A stretch of 48,021 nucleotides of DNA from Cytophagaceae bacterium (lineage in GTDB: Bacteria; Bacteroidota; Bacteroidia; Cytophagales; Cytophagaceae), in the NCBI GenBank assembly GCA_025454925.1, contig JALONM010000025.1:1-48021 (forward strand). The letters are read 5' to 3'. The position numbers were made by a program, and so were the translations under genes. This document shows, one piece after another, positions 8,205 through 15,378 of this stretch (its first letter is position 1; each line of letters starts with the position of its first letter). The notes beneath the pieces are model-generated. The model searched no databases. It had not been told where the DNA came from and worked only from the letters and a program-made list of their open reading frames with translations.

Positions 8205-8615
8205 TTACGATTTAGGTATTATAGGAGCTTTTTTACTTCTACCCCAAGCAACCAAAACCGCAAGCAAGAGGAAGAAAATATTCATACCGATCAGTGATCC
8301 TTCACCTCTTGAGATATGAAATACCGCGGCTGAAATCATTAGGGCAATGATGCCATAAGCAGCCATAATACTGAGGTTGGGTTGTATTCTCAAGGCGGAA
8401 GGCAGGATAATTCCCAAGGCTCCAATCAATTCGACGAAACCCGTAAATACAAGCAAGCCAGGGTTGTCTTTGGCCCATGGTAACATTTTAGCCGTTTCTT
8501 CTATGGGTTGTATCAGCTTGGTGTAGGCTGCCCAGATAAAAGTTAACGCCAGTAACGCTTGTGCAACCCATAAGGCTATATGCATGGCGTTGGATGATTT
8601 AGTTGTTGTGGTCAT
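8205..8615 (-). CDS. DoxX family membrane protein
   Basis: 136 residues with four predicted membrane helices (about 15-30, 50-70, 80-97, 105-123), the size and layout of DoxX proteins. The conserved early segment ALLALTFIWAAYTKL and GFVELIGALGIILP fit the family. Bacillus relatives CatD and MhqP are encoded beside VOC dioxygenases and help resistance to quinone-like electrophiles. The gene overlaps the upstream membrane-protein gene by 17 bases and is followed by the VOC gene after 4 bases, so it is translationally coupled. Confidence 0.85.
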   Translation of the reverse strand: MTTTTKSSNAMHIALWVAQALLALTFIWAAYTKLIQPIEETAKMLPWAKDNPGLLVFTGFVELIGALGIILPSALRIQPNLSIMAAYGIIALMISAAVFHISRGEGSLIGMNIFFLLLAVLVAWGRSKKAPIIPKS

Positions 8616-9009
8616 GACTGATAGAAGTAAAGAATGGTAAAACAGATAACATAGATAAAACAGGAAAGAAATGAGTTGGAATAATCATTCCCGGGAATAA
8701 CTCTGGAGATTCAGTTTCCAACGGTAAATTGAATCCTAAAACCCCAGCGATGGTGGCGAAGCTAACGATGCTAAACGCAATGTTTAACCAGCCAATAATT
8801 TTTATTCCCTTCCATTGTATGGCCAATTTGTAGCAAATGGTCATAAGAAAACATCCGATAGAACAAGCAACGATAATATTTAAATTTCCAACCACATTAC
8901 TAAAGTCTACCAAAAAGGTTTCTTGATAAATCGTTAGAAAAATGATGCTTGCTAAGGAAGATAGCAGGCTGCCTGCTATCCCCATTATACATGTTAGTTT
9001 CCAGTTCAT
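8599..9009 (-). CDS. Four-helix membrane protein of unknown function
   Basis: 136 residues with four hydrophobic segments (about 8-27, 42-62, 70-92, 105-128). I do not recognise the family. It overlaps the YceI gene by 4 bases (ATGA type) and DoxX by 17 bases, so it is clearly part of the operon. A membrane component of the quinone/electrophile response is a reasonable inference from position only. Confidence 0.65.
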   Translation of the reverse strand: MNWKLTCIMGIAGSLLSSLASIIFLTIYQETFLVDFSNVVGNLNIIVACSIGCFLMTICYKLAIQWKGIKIIGWLNIAFSIVSFATIAGVLGFNLPLETESPELFPGMIIPTHFFPVLSMLSVLPFFTSISHDHNN

Positions 9010-9533
9010 TTTACTACAGGAATGGTAAGTTGAAAGTCTAATACTTCCGGAGTTCCGCTTTTGGTTACCTTGTATTCCGCCGGTTTTACGGAAAAGGTAC
9101 CTGCAAATACACCACCTTCAGCATTTTTAGTAAAGGTAAATGGAATTTTAATTGCCTTCGTAACATCCTTAATGGTAAGATTGCCTGTGGCTTCATACCC
9201 ATTATCGGTTTTGGTGATTGAGGTGGAGGCGAATTTTACGGTAGGAAAAGTAGTCGCATCCAATCCCTGCATGGCGTGTTTATTGCGCATACCATTGCCC
9301 GTGTTGACTGTTTTCGTTTCAATGGTGGCTACTATCGTTGATGCTGCTAAATTGTTTTCGTCAAAATTCAATTCGCTTTGCAAGCCTTTAAAATTTCCTT
9401 CAAATTTACTGCTGGTAAATTTTACCGAATAGGCATCTTCTTTTACTTTCCATAAGGACGCATTTTTAACTAATGTGAATGCAGAAGTTGCAATAGCGAA
9501 GGCAATCAAAGCCGGATACATTAACTTTTTCAT
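9006..9533 (-). CDS. YceI family protein (exported isoprenoid-binding lipocalin-like fold)
   Basis: 175 residues with a signal peptide (MKKLMYPALIAFAIATSAF). The mature part has YceI hallmarks: SLWKVKEDAYSVKFTSSKFE, ATIETKTVNTGNGMRNKHAM, FPTVKFASTSI, GNLTIKDVTKAIKIPFTF. YceI proteins bind long isoprenoid tails such as those of quinones in a beta-barrel in the periplasm. It is the first gene of the five-gene minus operon; the start ATG at 9533 follows an A-rich leader without a Shine-Dalgarno. Together with DoxX and VOC it points to quinone handling. Confidence 0.9.
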   Translation of the reverse strand: MKKLMYPALIAFAIATSAFTLVKNASLWKVKEDAYSVKFTSSKFEGNFKGLQSELNFDENNLAASTIVATIETKTVNTGNGMRNKHAMQGLDATTFPTVKFASTSITKTDNGYEATGNLTIKDVTKAIKIPFTFTKNAEGGVFAGTFSVKPAEYKVTKSGTPEVLDFQLTIPVVK

Positions 9534-9602
9534 ATTGGATTTTGTTTAAGGGTTTTTGTTTTTAAGACCAATTATTTTATTGTAGTGAATCGTGAACAAT
9601 TA

Positions 9603-9959
9603 TTATTTATGATAGAAAAGTTCATGTATAATCAATCCGTTTTCCCAGGTTTGAACAGCTACTTGTTGCATTTTAATTCTGTAGTTGTTCACAAAGGTTA
9701 CATCCATCCAACTTTCTACCATGGTTTTATTATTGTCAATGTCTTCGGAAAAGCTTAGAATGTCGCCCCCGTGCATTTCTTTGATGCTTTGTAAGAAATT
9801 TATTTCGTGTGCACGGTTTGCGTTTTTGCCGATTCTTGGCTCTTCGCCTAATTCCTGCATGACTACATTTTCAGCATAGTACTTTTCAAATCCTTCCAGG
9901 AGCTTTCCTGTATTTACGTAGTTTTGATGAAGGTCTTTGACATTTTTTAAGTTTGACAT
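9603..9959 (-). CDS. SnoaL/NTF2-like protein
   Basis: 118 residues from the ATG at 9959. A start ten codons earlier exists but lies in the A-rich leader. The cone-shaped NTF2-like fold is suggested by the length and by segments LHQNYVNTGKLLEGFEKYYA, MVESWMDVTF and TWENGLIIHELFYH. Such proteins are small-molecule-binding or isomerase-like. It stands 70 bases upstream of the YceI operon on the same strand, and a terminator separates it from the Crp/Fnr gene. Substrate unknown. Confidence 0.75.
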   Translation of the reverse strand: MSNLKNVKDLHQNYVNTGKLLEGFEKYYAENVVMQELGEEPRIGKNANRAHEINFLQSIKEMHGGDILSFSEDIDNNKTMVESWMDVTFVNNYRIKMQQVAVQTWENGLIIHELFYHK

Positions 9960-10037
9960 ATCGTTTTCGTTTTGAAGTTTATGATACAAATATGCTTTGT
10001 TTCCCCTTCGCTGAACGATGAGCTAAGGCAAAAAAAA

Positions 10038-10057
10038 ACGTTGACATAGGTCAACGT
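10038..10057 (-). terminator. Intrinsic terminator of the Crp/Fnr gene
   Basis: 8 bp perfect stem ACGTTGAC/GTCAACGT with loop ATAG, flanked by A on one side and T on the other so that it can work on both strands. It lies about 30 bases past the stop of the minus-strand Crp/Fnr gene and before the SnoaL-like gene. Confidence 0.8.
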
Positions 10058-10085
10058 TTTCTTATCGTATAAATGATGGTAGGCT

Positions 10086-10670
10086 TTATTTCCTCGTGGA
10101 GGCCTTTCGGATGCGGCTAAGGGTTTCTTTTGTCATTCCTAAATAGGATGCTATAATGTGTTGTGGAAATCGTTGAAAAAATTCAGGATAGGTATCTTGC
10201 AGTTGCTCTAGTTTTTGCTCTGCAGTAAGGGTTTGAGAAGAATGCAATCGTTTCATAAGCTGAAAGGATTGTCTTTCTGTCAATACATTATTTAGTTCAG
10301 TAATGAAGGGGAGTTTCGTTAATTTGTTAGTAAAGTCTTCTTTGGTGATGATAAGGATTTCGGTGTCATCGTAGGCGTCAATATAGTAGGGGGTTGGTGT
10401 GCCAATCATAAAACTTTCTTTGTCGCCCGCCCACCAATTTTCTATATATAATTCGAGAATGTTTTCTTTGCCGGTTTGGTCAATGGTGTATTTTTTTAAT
10501 GCTCCTTTTACTACAAAAGCCGCGTGTTTACATACATCTCCACTTTGTATAAGGTATTGGTGTTTGCGTAGTTTTTTAGGTTGGAAGATTTCGGAAAGTA
10601 ATTGAATCTCATTTTCCGTCAATGGTTTGCTTATTTTACTATTGATATGTTCAATTAATGTATCGATCAT
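10086..10670 (-). CDS. Crp/Fnr family transcriptional regulator
   Basis: 194 residues. A cyclic-nucleotide-binding-type beta roll spans about 25-115 (QYLIQSGDVCKHAAFVVKGA; ENILELYIENWWAGD), then a dimer helix and a C-terminal winged helix (about 150-194; RFPQHIIASYLGMTKETLSR). It has no cluster-binding cysteine set like FNR and no full cAMP-binding motif, so the ligand is unknown. Many Bacteroidota Crp/Fnr genes of this type sit next to a small redox or detoxification operon; here the downstream genes are the SnoaL-like gene and the YceI-DoxX-VOC operon, which it may control. Confidence 0.85.
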   Translation of the reverse strand: MIDTLIEHINSKISKPLTENEIQLLSEIFQPKKLRKHQYLIQSGDVCKHAAFVVKGALKKYTIDQTGKENILELYIENWWAGDKESFMIGTPTPYYIDAYDDTEILIITKEDFTNKLTKLPFITELNNVLTERQSFQLMKRLHSSQTLTAEQKLEQLQDTYPEFFQRFPQHIIASYLGMTKETLSRIRKASTRK

Positions 10671-10996
10671 TTTTTATGCTTTTTCTTCACCAATGTTATT
10701 CGAAATGGTTTGTTACAGATGCACAAAATTAATAATACGTTATATGCTGCATCGAAATTAAATTTAATATTTTTTTTTGAATATTATATTCTTAAGAATG
10801 CTTAGATGCTTTACCTGCTCAACGATATGTTGCATTTTGATTAATTGATTTGGGTTGCCCATGAGTTGTTTTGGTGAAGATACTTGATTTTAGCATTAAG
10901 AGAGGAGATCCACATGTGCTCCGGATAGAGCGAAAAACCCAGGTCTATTTAAGCTTGGACTTACGGTGTTGGTCTGCAAAGCCCCTACTTTTTATG
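10671..10996. other. Gene-free stretch of 326 bases
   Basis: AT-rich near 10740-10800, including a small palindrome ATTCTTAAGAAT. No reading frame of note and no hairpin with T-run. It holds the Crp/Fnr promoter on one side and the 3' end of the DUF1801-like gene on the other. Confidence 0.4.
10724..10731 (-). promoter_or_regulatory. -7 promoter box of the Crp/Fnr gene
   Basis: The minus strand reads TAATTTTG, a perfect TAnnTTTG match, 53 bases before the ATG. No TTTG at the expected -33 spacing is evident, so it may need activation. Confidence 0.45.
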
Positions 10997-11353
10997 TTAT
11001 AAACGCTTTTTAGGGTGGGCAATGGCCAAGGCTTTGTTGAGTAGTTTTTTGATTTTGTTAATTGGTAAATCTTGTTCCGGTTCCAGCAATAAAATTTTCA
11101 TGCGGGATCTGTTTTCACTCAGCAATTCCATATCATCGAGTAAATTACCATCTACCCAACCGATATAAGGTTTCTTTAATTTTTGATGGTACCATAAGTA
11201 ACATATGCGTTTTTCTTTATGTAGAAAAAAGGGCATTCCATATTGGGTGCGCAGTTCTAACTGATAGGGTTCGCGCTGCAAAAAGGCAGACAGGGCGATA
11301 AGACAAGAACGATGAGGTTCTTCGAAACGTTCCCAGTTACTGTGGTGTTCCAT
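10997..11353 (-). CDS. DUF1801-like (YdhG-fold) small protein
   Basis: 118 residues from the ATG at 11353; an upstream frame extension is open, but this start overlaps the preceding regulator gene by 17 bases as expected for coupling. The core TQYGMPFFLHKEKRICYLWY followed by KKPYIGWVDG resembles the DUF1801/YdhG fold, which is related to frataxin-like or iron-chaperone annotations without proof. Third gene of the GyrI-WYL operon. Function unknown. Confidence 0.6.
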   Translation of the reverse strand: MEHHSNWERFEEPHRSCLIALSAFLQREPYQLELRTQYGMPFFLHKEKRICYLWYHQKLKKPYIGWVDGNLLDDMELLSENRSRMKILLLEPEQDLPINKIKKLLNKALAIAHPKKRL

Positions 11354-12302
11354 TGGTGTGTTGGTTATACAAGTGTAGGGTGGCATGCAGGCTGGATAAA
11401 ATCATATCTCGCAATGAAGCGGGTTGAATCACTCGAGCATGCACTCCCAGCGACATAAGCCAGGATGCAAAATAAGGAAGGGAGGGAATGGCATATACCT
11501 GAAGGATTCCTTCTTCCTGCCTGGTTTCAGAAAGCATGCCCATGTTGTATTTACTGGCTTGAATAAAGGGTTGTATCGTATCGGACATAAGGACTTGCAC
11601 TTCTGTCAATTCAAATTTTTCGAGTAAGCCGGCCAGATAGGTTTGAAGGGAAGGGTGTTTGAATTTTTGAAAACGTTCGGTACGAAGATTAAGTTCCTGT
11701 ATACGATCGAGGCGAAAGTCGCGGTAGTCCTTTCGCATTCTGCAATAGGCAATGAGATGCCAGCGCTGGTATTGAAAGGTAATGCCCAGAGGCTCTACCT
11801 CGCGTTGGGTTATTTCTCCCTGGTTGGATTGGTACTGGATATGCAGAACTTTACTTTCGGATAGGGCCTGGTTGATGGGACTCAGGAAAAGATTTTTTTC
11901 AGTTGAAACGGGAGAGGGAGAGCAAATTAAAATCTGTTGTTCTACTTTTTCCCATTGATCTTTTTTTTCTTCATCGAGAACAGATTTGATTTTGGTAACG
12001 GCACGTTCAAACGCTTTGGAGCTGCTAAAATCTGATCGCACCTCCATGAGTTTTCCTGCCAATAGCATGGCCATCGCTTCTTCCTGCGTAAATCGCACGG
12101 GAGGAATAAAGTAGTCAGGATCAATGAAGTAGCCGATGCCCGCTTCAGCGCCGATGGGTATACCTGCTTCTTCAAGGGAGCGAATGTCGCGGTAAATGGT
12201 GCGTACCGTAACTTCAAAGCGGGTGGCCAACTCTTCCGCTTTGACCACCCGTTTGCTTTTTAATACAGTTAAGATTGCCTGCAGGCGTTCTAGTTTGTTC
12301 AT
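11337..12302 (-). CDS. YafY-type HTH-WYL transcriptional regulator
   Basis: 321 residues. An N-terminal HTH_11 domain (1-60; ELATRFEVTVRTIYRDIRSL), GIGYF wing and the PPVRFTQEEAMAMLLAGKLM linker lead into a WYL domain (about 135-215; QREVEPLGITFQYQRWHLIA; DFRLDRIQEL) and a C-terminal extension. WYL regulators bind small ligands or nucleic acids through the beta-barrel and repress or activate nearby genes. The ATG overlaps the GyrI-like stop by 4 bases. The inverted repeat at 12812-12827 is a likely target, giving autoregulation. Confidence 0.88.
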   Translation of the reverse strand: MNKLERLQAILTVLKSKRVVKAEELATRFEVTVRTIYRDIRSLEEAGIPIGAEAGIGYFIDPDYFIPPVRFTQEEAMAMLLAGKLMEVRSDFSSSKAFERAVTKIKSVLDEEKKDQWEKVEQQILICSPSPVSTEKNLFLSPINQALSESKVLHIQYQSNQGEITQREVEPLGITFQYQRWHLIAYCRMRKDYRDFRLDRIQELNLRTERFQKFKHPSLQTYLAGLLEKFELTEVQVLMSDTIQPFIQASKYNMGMLSETRQEEGILQVYAIPSLPYFASWLMSLGVHARVIQPASLRDMILSSLHATLHLYNQHTNGTPQ

Positions 12303-12757
12303 TCGTGAATACCGATCTGAATTTCGGTGATGTTCTGCGTGGAGTCCATGCCATACCAGGTAGCATATACCTCACGAATCTGATCGCCGGTTTTTACACT
12401 GTTGTTCCAAAGGTCCGTAAAAATTTTATCATATACAGAGGCCAGTTCGGAAATGGCTCCATGATGCGTGACGGAGATGCAGGGAAACGGTTCACTTTTT
12501 TTGAACTGATAGCCTTCTGCTAAAAGGGCTGGCACTTCTTCAATGGGCATGGCGATTTCCAACAAAAATTCTTTATCCATGTCTTTGGTTGCACCAGTAT
12601 AAATAAATTCCAGGGGGCCAGTAGGTTGTAATTGGAGTTCACCGGCTTTGGCATAGAGTTTATTTACCTCTTTTTCGACCATCTCGTTCATGGTATGCAG
12701 TGTAGTGGTGGCGCTGAAAATCATAAAGTTTTTGGAGGGAACGGTTTTCTTTTCCAT
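12299..12757 (-). CDS. GyrI-like / AraC effector-binding domain protein
   Basis: 152 residues forming one small-molecule-binding domain of the GyrI/Rob C-terminal type (EFIYTGATKDMDKEFLLEIA; FPCISVTHHGAISELASVYD; IREVYATWYG). Stand-alone versions bind lipophilic cations or act as hydrolases of reactive compounds. First gene of a three-gene minus operon with the WYL regulator, so it may supply or remove the inducer of that regulator. Confidence 0.8.
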   Translation of the reverse strand: MEKKTVPSKNFMIFSATTTLHTMNEMVEKEVNKLYAKAGELQLQPTGPLEFIYTGATKDMDKEFLLEIAMPIEEVPALLAEGYQFKKSEPFPCISVTHHGAISELASVYDKIFTDLWNNSVKTGDQIREVYATWYGMDSTQNITEIQIGIHE

Positions 12758-12792
12758 ATAACGTTTTGTTTAAGTGTGAATTAAGTATGACA

Positions 12793-12827
12793 CAAAACTA
12801 GGTAGGGCTTGTGACAGCATAGTGTCA
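12793..12827 (-). promoter_or_regulatory. Promoter and operator of the GyrI-WYL operon
   Basis: On the minus strand a perfect -7 box TAGTTTTG (12793-12800) lies 36 bases before the ATG. Eleven bases upstream of it is the inverted repeat TGACACTATGCTGTCA (12812-12827; TGACA arms, 6-base centre), which covers the -33 region. Another TGTCA half-site overlaps the last bases of the -7 box. Placement over the core promoter fits repression. Confidence 0.55.
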
Positions 12828-12840
12828 GTAGACTTTTGAA

Positions 12841-12954
12841 ATGCTACAAAAATGGTATCTGAGCTTACATGAGGCTGTTAGAGCTCATAACCTGGAGGAA
12901 GGAAGTTCCTGGCTGCAAGAGGCCCTTATCAGCACCTTGGGAGGCAATATGTAA
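12841..12954 (+). CDS. Possible 37-residue small protein
   Basis: An ATG frame of 37 codons in the gap between two minus-strand genes. The peptide is one probable amphipathic helix (YLSLHEAVRAHNLEEGSSWL). No ribosome site, signal or family is visible; coding is only weakly supported by its helix-like pattern, and chance is quite possible. Confidence 0.2.
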   Translation: MLQKWYLSLHEAVRAHNLEEGSSWLQEALISTLGGNM

Positions 12955-12960
12955 GGAAAT

Positions 12961-13572
12961 TCAGGCTATTTTTTTGCGTTGCAAAATCACTTTGCAAGGT
13001 ATGGAGGAGGTTACATGCACGTAATGCATGCGATGTAAAGGTATTTCGAAAAAGTCTCCCGCCTGTAGGCTTGTTGCCTGGTTTTCTACCCATATTTCAC
13101 AAGTTCCTTCCACAATGAAGAAGGATTCCAGTTCGTGAGTATGCACTTCCTGCGGGGTATTTTTTTTAATCCACACCAACATGGTACTGGTAATGCCGTC
13201 GTACGCCAGTATTCGGGCTACCACCTCTTCGCTTGGCTCGGGCAGTTGGTTTTCGGGCAATTCCAACCAGGGTTCCAATTGTTGAATATGAATGTTTTTG
13301 TGCAAGGGGGGAAAGGGCTTAGGGCGTTCTCCTTGCTGGATTCTTGATTTGAAATCGATGGTGGCCATTAGCGAAGCTTTGCTAACAGGATGAAGGGGCT
13401 TTGAATAACCCGTTATCCATTGCTCCAGGGTATCTTGGAGTTCCTGTAGCTGCGATTGAACCGCTGGACTGTCGGCAGCTTGCGAGGCAAGCCATAAGGA
13501 TTCTTCGTCGCTTAGAAGGCCAAGCACGTATAATTCCAATATCCCCGATTCTATCAATTGCCGATCCTGCAT
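12961..13572 (-). CDS. ChrR-like cupin protein with degenerate anti-sigma N-terminus
   Basis: 203 residues. The N-terminal 70 residues (LELYVLGLLSDEESLWLASQ) resemble the anti-sigma domain of ChrR/RskA proteins but lack the His/Cys zinc ligands of the ZAS motif. The C-terminal cupin (about 115-200) has HTHELESFFIVEGTCEIW and GDFFEIPLHRMHYV, keeping a metal-binding His/Glu set. ChrR proteins hold an ECF sigma factor until oxidative stress; no sigma gene is adjacent here, so either it acts on a distant one or the N-terminus is vestigial. Single gene, own transcript likely. Confidence 0.7.
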   Translation of the reverse strand: MQDRQLIESGILELYVLGLLSDEESLWLASQAADSPAVQSQLQELQDTLEQWITGYSKPLHPVSKASLMATIDFKSRIQQGERPKPFPPLHKNIHIQQLEPWLELPENQLPEPSEEVVARILAYDGITSTMLVWIKKNTPQEVHTHELESFFIVEGTCEIWVENQATSLQAGDFFEIPLHRMHYVHVTSSIPCKVILQRKKIA

Positions 13573-13678
13573 ATCGCTAATCTCCTGTAAATATACGAAA
13601 GCTAGGGCGCTGCCGGATTTTTAAAGACTAAGTTTTTTTTAATACTTGCACAAGTCTACCACAAGGGGGCTGCTCCGG

Positions 13679-14254
13679 CTACCAGGGCTCCATAAATGTT
13701 CCGCTATTGGATTTCAACAAACCCATGCGCCACAATACAACTAAGGCAATGATATAGACGATAGTGACGGTGTAAAAAATGATTTTAAAGCGTTTGGCTT
13801 TTTTTAATGCCTGCTTGTCGTGGATTTTTTTTTCAATATTCCTGATAACATGCTTCATGCGTATGTACTGATAATCGTTGATTACCAGATAATCGAATGC
13901 ACCGTGCCGCAGCGCCGCCTGAGCAAGCTCTATGCTTTCTCTTCCAGAGAAGAACACTACTTCTGTATGGTGCTCAAGACGTTTGATTTTATCCAGTATG
14001 GATAAGGCATCCATTTCATTTGAATCCAGCATTCTCAAATCGTAATCAATGAAGACAGCCATCGGATGACGATGCAATTGATCCAAACAGTCTTGAGAAT
14101 GTTCAAAGTAAACAAATTCATGATGGGTATCCTTGTCAAAGTTCTGATGGATCAATTCTTCGTGAAAATGATCGTTTTCTACTATGAAAATGAGTTTCTT
14201 CCGGAGGGCCATAGGAGTAACGCTTTTGGTTGAGCCTAAGCTAGTTGAATGCAT
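13679..14254 (-). CDS. Receiver-domain protein with a C-terminal membrane anchor
   Basis: 191 residues (or 177 from the inner ATG at 14212). Response-regulator receiver domain at about residues 18-140: acidic pair in VENDHF, phosphorylation Asp70 in VFIDYDL, Ser103 in FFSGRES. The usual Lys after strand 5 is Asn (VINDYQ). A basic linker and one membrane helix follow (about 157-176; IIFYTVTIVYIIALVVLW), with a 15-residue tail. No DNA-binding or enzymatic output domain. No kinase gene is nearby. It may act as a phosphate sink or membrane-located scaffold. Confidence 0.75.
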   Translation of the reverse strand: MHSTSLGSTKSVTPMALRKKLIFIVENDHFHEELIHQNFDKDTHHEFVYFEHSQDCLDQLHRHPMAVFIDYDLRMLDSNEMDALSILDKIKRLEHHTEVVFFSGRESIELAQAALRHGAFDYLVINDYQYIRMKHVIRNIEKKIHDKQALKKAKRFKIIFYTVTIVYIIALVVLWRMGLLKSNSGTFMEPW

Positions 14255-14358
14255 ATTGCCAAACCTTGATAAATCTCAGTGCTACGATTGCATTTTTTCA
14301 TTTCAGTAAGATTCCTTAGGTTAGTGGTTTAGTTTGTTCACTTAAAAACAAAAAAAGG

Positions 14359-15231
14359 ATGAAAGCATATGTTTTTCCTGGTCAAGGATCGCAATTTCCT
14401 GGTATGGGTAAGGAGTTGTATAACGGAAGTGCGAAGGCCAAAGAACTGTTTGAAGAAGCCAATCAGATACTTGGTTTTGAAATAACCAAGGTGATGTTTG
14501 AAGGAACAGAAGAAGAATTAAAGCAAACAAAGGTAACACAGCCGGCTATTTTTCTTCATTCGGTAGTATTGGCATTAACGAGTGATATTAAACCGGATAT
14601 GGTTGCTGGACATTCCTTGGGTGAATTTTCAGCCTTAGTAGCCAACGGTACCTTGTCTTTTCAGGATGCCTTGTTGCTGGTTTCCAAGCGTGCTGCAGCG
14701 ATGCAAAAAGCGTGTGAATTGCAAGCGTCTACCATGGCTGCCATTCTCGGACTGGACGACAGAAAAGTAGAAGAAGTGTGTGCGTCTATTCAAGATGATA
14801 TTGTGGTGGCAGCGAATTATAACTGTCCGGGTCAATTGGTGATTTCAGGTTCTGTAAGCGGCATTGAACTGGCTTGTGTAAAAATGAAAGAAGCTGGTGC
14901 CAAGCGTGCATTGCCATTGTCGGTGAGCGGAGCATTTCACTCTCCTTTTATGGAGCCTGCCCGTTTGGAGTTGGCCGCTGCTATTGAGGCTACGAAATTC
15001 AATGTACCTCATTGTCCGGTTTATCAAAACGTAAATGCCTTGCCTTCCAAAGAGGTATCGGTGATTAAGAAAAATCTTATTGACCAATTGACAGCGCCAG
15101 TTCGCTGGACTCAAACCGTACAAAATATGGTGCAAGATGGCGCCACTAACTTTGTAGAATGTGGACCAGGCAAAGTATTGCAAGGTCTGGTGAAAAAAAT
15201 CAATGCTACGGCAGAAGTAGCAGGCGTATAG
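14359..15231 (+). CDS. fabD: Malonyl-CoA:ACP transacylase
   Basis: 290 residues, the usual length. Transfers malonyl from CoA to acyl carrier protein in the cytoplasm for fatty acid synthesis. Visible motifs are FPGQGSQFPGMG at the N-terminus, GHSLGE with nucleophile Ser86, and AFHSPFM with catalytic His194; the substrate-binding Arg is in the SKRAAAMQ helix. The gene stands alone, not in a fab cluster, and ends at a strong hairpin at 15251-15291. Confidence 0.95.
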   Translation: MKAYVFPGQGSQFPGMGKELYNGSAKAKELFEEANQILGFEITKVMFEGTEEELKQTKVTQPAIFLHSVVLALTSDIKPDMVAGHSLGEFSALVANGTLSFQDALLLVSKRAAAMQKACELQASTMAAILGLDDRKVEEVCASIQDDIVVAANYNCPGQLVISGSVSGIELACVKMKEAGAKRALPLSVSGAFHSPFMEPARLELAAAIEATKFNVPHCPVYQNVNALPSKEVSVIKKNLIDQLTAPVRWTQTVQNMVQDGATNFVECGPGKVLQGLVKKINATAEVAGV

Positions 15232-15250
15232 TATAAATTTTCAATAAATG

Positions 15251-15291
15251 AAAAAGCATCCATTTTCTTTTACAAGGAAAGGATGCTTTTT
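15251..15291 (+). terminator. Intrinsic terminator of fabD
   Basis: Stem AAAAAGCATCC/GGATGCTTTTT of 11 perfect pairs around a 19-base loop that can partly pair inside, ending in a T-rich tail. It lies 20 bases past the fabD stop. Confidence 0.85.
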
Positions 15292-15378
15292 GTATTTTTA
15301 TACCTCTAGTTATTCTAAACTAAAGAATGGCAGGACGTTTATTCCAACGGTGCTGAATAAAAATAGATTTGTAAAATC

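Noticed and set aside
9061-9432. 123-codon plus-strand frame over the YceI gene
   Set aside because: Antisense shadow of a well-supported YceI gene.
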